Below are positions 6,819 to 8,757 of a stretch of DNA of 8,757 bases, piece after piece. This stretch comes from Rhodobiaceae bacterium (GTDB lineage: Bacteria; Pseudomonadota; Alphaproteobacteria; Parvibaculales; Parvibaculaceae). The notes below the pieces were generated by a model. It worked only from the letters and a program-made list of their open reading frames with translations. It had not been told where the DNA came from and did not search any database. Both the position numbers and the translations under genes were made by a program. Each line of letters begins with the position of its first letter. Position 1 is the stretch's first letter. The stretch lies in the NCBI GenBank assembly GCA_002401305.2, contig NVSO02000098.1:1-8757 (forward strand), read 5' to 3'.

Positions 6819-8757
6819 TTAAGGGTGCCCGGGAGGCATTCTCGACTTAGGCGCCTGTGATTGCTCAATTTCCAACGCTTTTTGGCGCTCTTCCAGGGAC
6901 AATTCGACCTCAACGTTCTCATCATCTGGGGAAAATAATTGGCGCATCCACATGCCAGCGTAAACGCCTTCCTTTTCCAACAGGCTTTGATGGGTTCCGC
7001 GTTCCACTATTTCACCTTGATCCAGCACGATAATTTCATCCGCATCCACCACAGTTGAAAGCCTATGCGCGATAATCACCGTTGTGCGATTCTCTGACAT
7101 GATATTCAGGGCGGCACGGATTTCTTCTTCGGTATGGCTGTCGAGTGCGGAAGTCGCTTCATCCAATATGAGAATTGGGGGGTTCTTCAGCAAAGTCCGG
7201 GCAATGGCAACGCGTTGTTTTTCGCCACCAGATAACTTGAGGCCCCGCTCGCCGACCATCGTTTCATAGCCCTTTGGCAGACGGCGAATGAGATCAGCGA
7301 TTTGAGCCCGTTCAGCCACTTCCCTCACTTCTGCATCCGTGGCGTCAGGACGTCCGTAGCGAATGTTGTAAAGGATCGTGTCGTTAAAGAGGACTGTGTC
7401 TTGGGGCACAATGCCAATTGAGGATCGCAATGAGGCCTGAGTGACGGAGTTCAACGGCTGGTTATCGATCATAACCTTCCCCGACTGCACGTCATAGAAC
7501 CGGAAAAGGATACGAGAGATGGTTGATTTACCTGCCCCACTCGGCCCCACGATCGCCAGTGTTTTATTCGCAGGCACATCGAATGAAATGCCTTTGAGTA
7601 TTTGACGGTCAGGCTCATAGGAGAACTTCACATCCTGGAATTGAATGCTGCCGCCGTCCACTTTCAAAGTTGTCGCGTTCGGGGCGTCTTCTACTTCAGA
7701 AGGCACTTGCACCAAATCAAACAGGTTCTCCATATCAATGAGGGATTGTTTGATTTCGCGGTAAACTGTGCCGAGCAAATTGAGGGGCATGTAGAGTTGG
7801 ATCAAGAAGGTGTTGACCAACACAAAGTCACCCACAGTCAACCCATCCTCAATAATGCCTTGTGCCGCCATCAACATCATGGCGATCAGGCCTAAGTTGA
7901 AAATCACGACTTGCCCGGTGTTGAGGAAAGCCAGAGACGTTGTTGTTTTTACAGCGGCTTTTTCGTATCCAGCCAATGAGTCATCAAAGCGTTTGGCTTC
8001 ATGCTCTTCATTGCCAAAATATTTTACCGTTTCAAAGTTGAGTAAGCTGTCTACTGCGCGGGTGTTGGCTTTTGTATCCTGCACATTCATTTCCCGGCGG
8101 AACCGTGTGCGCCATTCGGTAATGGTAAAGGTGAACCAGATGTAGAAGAGCACGACGCCGCCCGTAATCAGGGCATAGCGATAGTCAAATGTGTACGCCA
8201 AAATCGCGCACACCAAGGCCAATTCGATCAGCGTTGGGATGATGCTAAACAGAGAAAACCGCAGTAGGAAATCAATACCCTTTGTTCCGCGTTCGATCAC
8301 ACGGGACAGCCCGCCGGTCCGCCGCTCTAGGTGAAACCGTAAAGACAACGCGTGCAGATGCCTGAAGGTTTGCAAGCCCACTGTGCGCACGGCACGCTGC
8401 CCGACCTTCGCAAAGAAGGCGTCCCGTAATTGTGCCAAGGCAATCATCAGAATACGCGCAACGCCATAAGCTGCCACCATGAACACAGGCACAGCGATAA
8501 CCCCCAACCTCGGGTCAGTCGCGGTGAGCGCATCGACCGCATCCTTGTAAAAGAATGGCGCATAAACCGTAACGCCTTTAGCTATGACAAGGACAGTGAG
8601 GGCTAAAATCACCCGTACCCGAATGTCCCAATCGTCTTTGGGCCAGAGATGGGGAAGCAAGGCTGCAAGTGTGCGCCAATGATGGCTTTTTTCCTCTGGC
8701 GCACCAGCATCGGCCCCTGTAATTGGGTTTTTTTCTTTCGCGCGTAATGCTGGACCG
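6819..8757 (-). CDS. Atm1-type ABC transporter, permease fused to ATPase (5' end missing)
   Basis: Half-size ABC exporter of the inner membrane, expected to act as a homodimer. The N-terminal part has about six membrane helices and the Atm1/ABCB7 hallmarks: RTGGLSRVIERGTKGIDFLL, NFETVKYFGNEEHE and YREIKQSLIDME. The ATPase domain is complete: Walker A GPSGAGKST (7521-7547), Q-loop in IGIVPQD, signature LSGGEKQR (7212-7235), Walker B ILILDEATSALD (7140-7175) and an AHRLST switch histidine. Bacterial Atm1 proteins are known to move glutathione and its metal or organic conjugates. That substrate is inferred here. The 645 visible residues extend to the window edge with no stop. The codon at 8660, which might be taken as a start, is TTG and lies within conserved sequence (WRTLAALLPHLWPKD), so the true start is beyond position 8757. 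The C-terminus has a hydrophilic tail of about 40 residues. psd follows 242 bases downstream. Confidence 0.95.
   Translation of the reverse strand, partial: GPALRAKEKNPITGADAGAPEEKSHHWRTLAALLPHLWPKDDWDIRVRVILALTVLVIAKGVTVYAPFFYKDAVDALTATDPRLGVIAVPVFMVAAYGVARILMIALAQLRDAFFAKVGQRAVRTVGLQTFRHLHALSLRFHLERRTGGLSRVIERGTKGIDFLLRFSLFSIIPTLIELALVCAILAYTFDYRYALITGGVVLFYIWFTFTITEWRTRFRREMNVQDTKANTRAVDSLLNFETVKYFGNEEHEAKRFDDSLAGYEKAAVKTTTSLAFLNTGQVVIFNLGLIAMMLMAAQGIIEDGLTVGDFVLVNTFLIQLYMPLNLLGTVYREIKQSLIDMENLFDLVQVPSEVEDAPNATTLKVDGGSIQFQDVKFSYEPDRQILKGISFDVPANKTLAIVGPSGAGKSTISRILFRFYDVQSGKVMIDNQPLNSVTQASLRSSIGIVPQDTVLFNDTILYNIRYGRPDATDAEVREVAERAQIADLIRRLPKGYETMVGERGLKLSGGEKQRVAIARTLLKNPPILILDEATSALDSHTEEEIRAALNIMSENRTTVIIAHRLSTVVDADEIIVLDQGEIVERGTHQSLLEKEGVYAGMWMRQLFSPDDENVEVELSLEERQKALEIEQSQAPKSRMPPGHP

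Noticed and set aside
6596..6925. A 109-codon minus-strand frame spanning the end of the ABC gene and the gap before psd
   Set aside because: It overlaps the ABC gene in another frame, is basic and low in hydrophobic residues, and matches no motif. The gap looks non-coding.
7810..8145. A 111-codon plus-strand frame opposite the membrane domain of the ABC transporter
   Set aside because: It is a shadow of a conserved gene with no independent support.

Overview
The window reads as chromosomal DNA from a Gram-negative bacterium, most likely an alphaproteobacterium of middling GC content. The evidence is an Atm1-type half ABC transporter, a short one-piece phosphatidylserine decarboxylase, a PssA of the membrane CDP-alcohol phosphotransferase family, and a small PAS protein of a type I associate with alphaproteobacteria. 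I cannot place the genus. There is no sign of a phage, insertion sequence, integron, CRISPR array, tRNA or rRNA, and base and codon use look even throughout.

Left half, plus strand (7-4292): a two-gene RND efflux operon. It encodes a periplasmic adaptor (membrane fusion protein) and the inner-membrane RND permease. The permease starts with GTG, overlaps the adaptor stop by four bases (GTGA) and has a strong GGAGG site, so the two are probably translationally coupled. No TolC-like outer membrane channel is visible. The operon ends at a symmetric hairpin with a T tract at 4306-4336. That hairpin should also serve the leftward genes that converge on it.

Right half, minus strand (8757 down to 4362): an Atm1-like ABC exporter, then psd, pssA and a PAS-domain protein. 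The ABC gene runs off the right edge. Its first methionine-like codon inside the window is only an internal TTG, and the frame stays open to the last base. Psd and PssA carry out the two committed steps of phosphatidylethanolamine synthesis: PssA joins CDP-diacylglycerol and serine, and Psd decarboxylates the product. The PAS gene starts 24 bases after pssA and has its own strong ribosome binding site, so it is probably on the same transcript. The gaps ABC-psd (242 bases) and psd-pssA (133 bases) hold no convincing gene but do contain inverted repeats.

Most of the window is recognisable housekeeping and efflux machinery. The points most worth checking are an altered proton-relay pattern in the RND permease (Asp-Gly in TM4 and Asn for Lys in TM10), the pssA start with an overlapping small ORF, the PAS protein attached to a lipid-synthesis gene, and the structured leader before psd. 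I found no strong case for a wholly new system.
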